A stretch of 64,000 bases of DNA, from positions 1 to 64,000 of the forward strand of contig NZ_PTIV01000015.1 of NCBI RefSeq assembly GCF_002934325.1. The letters are read 5' to 3'. A program made the translations under genes and the position numbers. Positions 61,886 to 64,000 of this stretch are shown one piece after another. The notes under the pieces were generated by a model, which worked only from the letters and a program-made list of their open reading frames with translations, searched no databases and was not told the origin of the DNA. This DNA is from Marinobacter persicus. Its GTDB lineage: Bacteria; Pseudomonadota; Gammaproteobacteria; Pseudomonadales; Oleiphilaceae. Positions within the stretch are counted from its first letter, which is position 1. Every line of letters begins with the position of its first letter.

Positions 61886-64000
61886 ATGACTCGATCTCGC
61901 TCCTCTCGCAAGAAAACCATGGGCCGCAGTCTGCTGCGAATTCTGTTCCGCGTTGGCCTTCTGGCGACGTTCCTTCTGGCCGGCTGGGTGGTCTATCTGG
62001 ACGCCCAGGTCACCGACCGTTTTGAGGGACGCCGTTTTGAAGTGCCGTCCCGAGTGTACGCCCGCCCGCTGGAGCTCTATGACGGCGCCAGTGTCAGTGC
62101 CGCAGGTTTAACCCGTGAGCTGGAACTGGCGGGTTACCGGCGCGGCAGTGGTAACCGGCCCGGCTACTACCAGCGCAATGGCCAGCGCTTTGTGATTCAT
62201 ACCCGAGGCTTTCTGTTTCCCGATGGCGAGGAGCCGGCCCGGCAGTTGTCTCTCCGGGTGTCCGGTGATCAGGTCAGCGGGTTTTCGGTGGTAAGCGGGC
62301 CGTCTTCAGCAATCGTTCGCCTGGAACCAGCCCGGATCGGCGGCATTTACCCGGCGCACCGGGAAGATCGGGTGCTGGTCCAGTTGTCGGATGTTCCCCA
62401 GCCGTTGATTGATGGCTTGCTGGCGGTAGAAGACCAGAACTTTCATGAACACATCGGCATCGCGCCACTATCGATAGCCCGTGCCTTTGTCGCCAATATC
62501 AAGGCCGGGCGGATTGTCCAGGGCGGCAGCACGCTGACCCAGCAGCTGGTGAAGAATTTTTTCCTGACCCGGGATCAAACGCTGGTGCGCAAGGCCAACG
62601 AGGCACTGATGTCGCTGCTGCTGGAATTCCATTACAGCAAGGACGACATTCTGGAGACCTATTTGAACGAGGTGTACCTGGGGCAGGCAGGCAACCGGAG
62701 CATCAACGGCTTTGGCCTGGCCAGCCAGTTCTATTTTGGCGAGCGGCTGAAGAACCTGGACCTGCACCAGATGGCCTTGCTGGTGGGCATGGTGAAAGGC
62801 CCCAGTTATTACAACCCGCGCCGGCATCCGGAGCGGGCAATGGCCCGCCGCAATCTGGTGCTGAAAGAGATGGCCGAAGCCGGACTGCTGGATGCCCGTC
62901 AGGCCGATCAGGCGCAAAACCGGGCGCTGGATATCAGTGCCCAGCCCTCCTATAACGACAACCTGTACCCGGCCTATATTGATCTGGTGCGCCGGCATCT
63001 GGCGCGGGATTATCGGGACGAGGATCTGCGTAGCGAAGGCCTGAGAATCTTCACCACCCTGGACCCGGCCATCCAGCAGGCCTCGGAAACCGCTGTTCGT
63101 GACACCCTGCCCAAACTGGTGGGCAGCGAGCACCTGGAAGGGGCGCTGGTGGTGACTGGCAAGGACAGTGGCGAAGTGTTGGCCCTGGTGGGGGGCAGGG
63201 ATCCCCGGTTTGCCGGGTTCAATCGAGCGCTGGATGCCCGTCGTCCCATCGGCTCGCTGGTCAAACCTTTTGTGTACCTGACCGCCCTGAAACAACCGGA
63301 GCGCTACACGCTGATCACACCACTTCAGGATAAAGGTTTCGTGTTGGAGTTTGACGATGGTCGTCGCTGGCAGCCCAGCAATTACGATGAAGAGGAGCGT
63401 GGTGAGGTACCCCTGCATCGGGCACTGTCGCATTCGTTGAACCTGCCAACGGTGCGGGTGGGCCTGGACGTGGGCATTCCGGCGGTGCAGGATACCCTGC
63501 GGGCCTTCGGCGCGCCGACGCCCATTCCCGATTACCCGTCAGTTTTGCTGGGCAGCTTGTCCCTGACGCCGGTCGAGGTCGCCCAGATATACCAGGGCCT
63601 GGCCACCTCCGGTTTCAATACGCCGCTTCGGAGTATTCGCGAGGTGACCGATGCCAATAATCAGCCACTGTCCCGGTACAGCCTGAAGGTGGAGCAAGTG
63701 GCCGACAATGGCGCGGTGCACCTGGTGCAATACGCCATGCAGGAAGCCATGCGCGAGGGTACTGGCCGTTCAGCCTATAACTGGCTGCCGGAGCAATTGA
63801 GCCTGGCCGGTAAAACGGGCACCACGGATGATGGTCGTGATGCCTGGTTTGCCGGTTTCAGTGGCGATCTGCTGGCGGTGGCCTGGGTTGGCCGGGACGA
63901 TAACCGGGGCACGGCCCTGACAGGTGCCTCCGGGGCGTTGCCGGTGTGGTCCGAAATGATGGCCCGGGTCCCGCAATATGGCTTTTCGCCGGTGGTGCCC
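61886..64000 (+). CDS. mrcB: Penicillin-binding protein 1B (3' partial)
   Basis: Bifunctional peptidoglycan glycosyltransferase/transpeptidase, 705 codons visible before the window edge. Start MTRSRSSRKKT followed by one membrane helix (about 20-38). UB2H-type region, GT51 domain with the catalytic Glu in VEDQNFHEHIGI and GGSTLTQQLVKNFFL, then the transpeptidase with SLVK (in GSLVKPFVYL), SLN (in SHSLNLP) and KTGTTDD. The start agrees with Pseudomonas PBP1B. No Shine-Dalgarno sequence is visible before the ATG. Confidence 0.95.
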   Translation, partial: MTRSRSSRKKTMGRSLLRILFRVGLLATFLLAGWVVYLDAQVTDRFEGRRFEVPSRVYARPLELYDGASVSAAGLTRELELAGYRRGSGNRPGYYQRNGQRFVIHTRGFLFPDGEEPARQLSLRVSGDQVSGFSVVSGPSSAIVRLEPARIGGIYPAHREDRVLVQLSDVPQPLIDGLLAVEDQNFHEHIGIAPLSIARAFVANIKAGRIVQGGSTLTQQLVKNFFLTRDQTLVRKANEALMSLLLEFHYSKDDILETYLNEVYLGQAGNRSINGFGLASQFYFGERLKNLDLHQMALLVGMVKGPSYYNPRRHPERAMARRNLVLKEMAEAGLLDARQADQAQNRALDISAQPSYNDNLYPAYIDLVRRHLARDYRDEDLRSEGLRIFTTLDPAIQQASETAVRDTLPKLVGSEHLEGALVVTGKDSGEVLALVGGRDPRFAGFNRALDARRPIGSLVKPFVYLTALKQPERYTLITPLQDKGFVLEFDDGRRWQPSNYDEEERGEVPLHRALSHSLNLPTVRVGLDVGIPAVQDTLRAFGAPTPIPDYPSVLLGSLSLTPVEVAQIYQGLATSGFNTPLRSIREVTDANNQPLSRYSLKVEQVADNGAVHLVQYAMQEAMREGTGRSAYNWLPEQLSLAGKTGTTDDGRDAWFAGFSGDLLAVAWVGRDDNRGTALTGASGALPVWSEMMARVPQYGFSPVVP

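Overview
The window looks like a chromosome segment of a marine, salt-adapted gammaproteobacterium close to Marinobacter or the pseudomonads. The inference rests on gene order that matches the Pseudomonas core: gmk-rpoZ-spoT-ridA, oxyR-recG, rpoD-dnaG-rpsU-tsaD-plsY-folB-folK, and dksA-gluQ-cbrA-cbrB-pcnB-folK-panB-panC. It also rests on ectoine synthase genes and a PEP-CTERM protein. No rRNA or CRISPR array was seen.

Region 1 (about 1-23.2 kb) is accessory and heavily rearranged. It opens with a partial aldo/keto reductase, a MipA/OmpV porin-like protein, and a thioesterase/hydrolase operon facing a TetR regulator across a perfect palindrome. Two near-identical ectC genes, each with its own promoter, then bracket about 11.5 kb. 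That interval mixes intact genes (short-chain dehydrogenase, zinc alcohol dehydrogenase, universal stress protein, and a MarR-HlyD-DHA2 efflux operon) with wreckage: an internally deleted IS5-family transposase, a truncated phospholipase D lipoprotein, an IS5-type MITE with CTAG target repeats, an adaptor-pump fusion, a decayed molybdopterin dehydrogenase, a reductase-dehydrogenase fusion, and the 3' end of a group II intron lying in a glgA fragment. A yhiI-rbbA-yhhJ-type ABC exporter operon follows.

Region 2 (23.2-35.65 kb) is core: guanylate kinase, omega subunit, SpoT, RidA, OxyR, RecG, an HDOD protein, DUF2489, a PEP-CTERM protein with a sigma-54 promoter, and two proteins of unknown role.

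Region 3 (35.7-39.95 kb) is an AT-richer 4.26-kb island inserted at the 3' end of a CAT-anticodon tRNA gene. A 45-bp copy of the tRNA end marks the far boundary. I see no integrase. The cargo is a Cas2-fold-like (SinR-type) protein with a 37-residue basic partner, a possible structured RNA, a one-helix membrane protein, and a three-gene overlapping operon: GHKL ATPase, STAS-like DUF4325 protein and two-helix membrane protein. This operon is the best candidate for an undescribed, possibly defensive, system.

Region 4 (40-64 kb) is core. Between cbrB and pcnB lies an unannotated CrcZ-like small RNA: a sigma-54 promoter, upstream TGTTAC/GTAACA repeats suited to CbrB, five A-rich Hfq/Crc-type motifs and a terminator. 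CbrA (sensor), CbrB (sigma-54 activator) and this RNA would form the carbon/nitrogen catabolite control circuit known from Pseudomonas. The window ends inside mrcB (penicillin-binding protein 1B).
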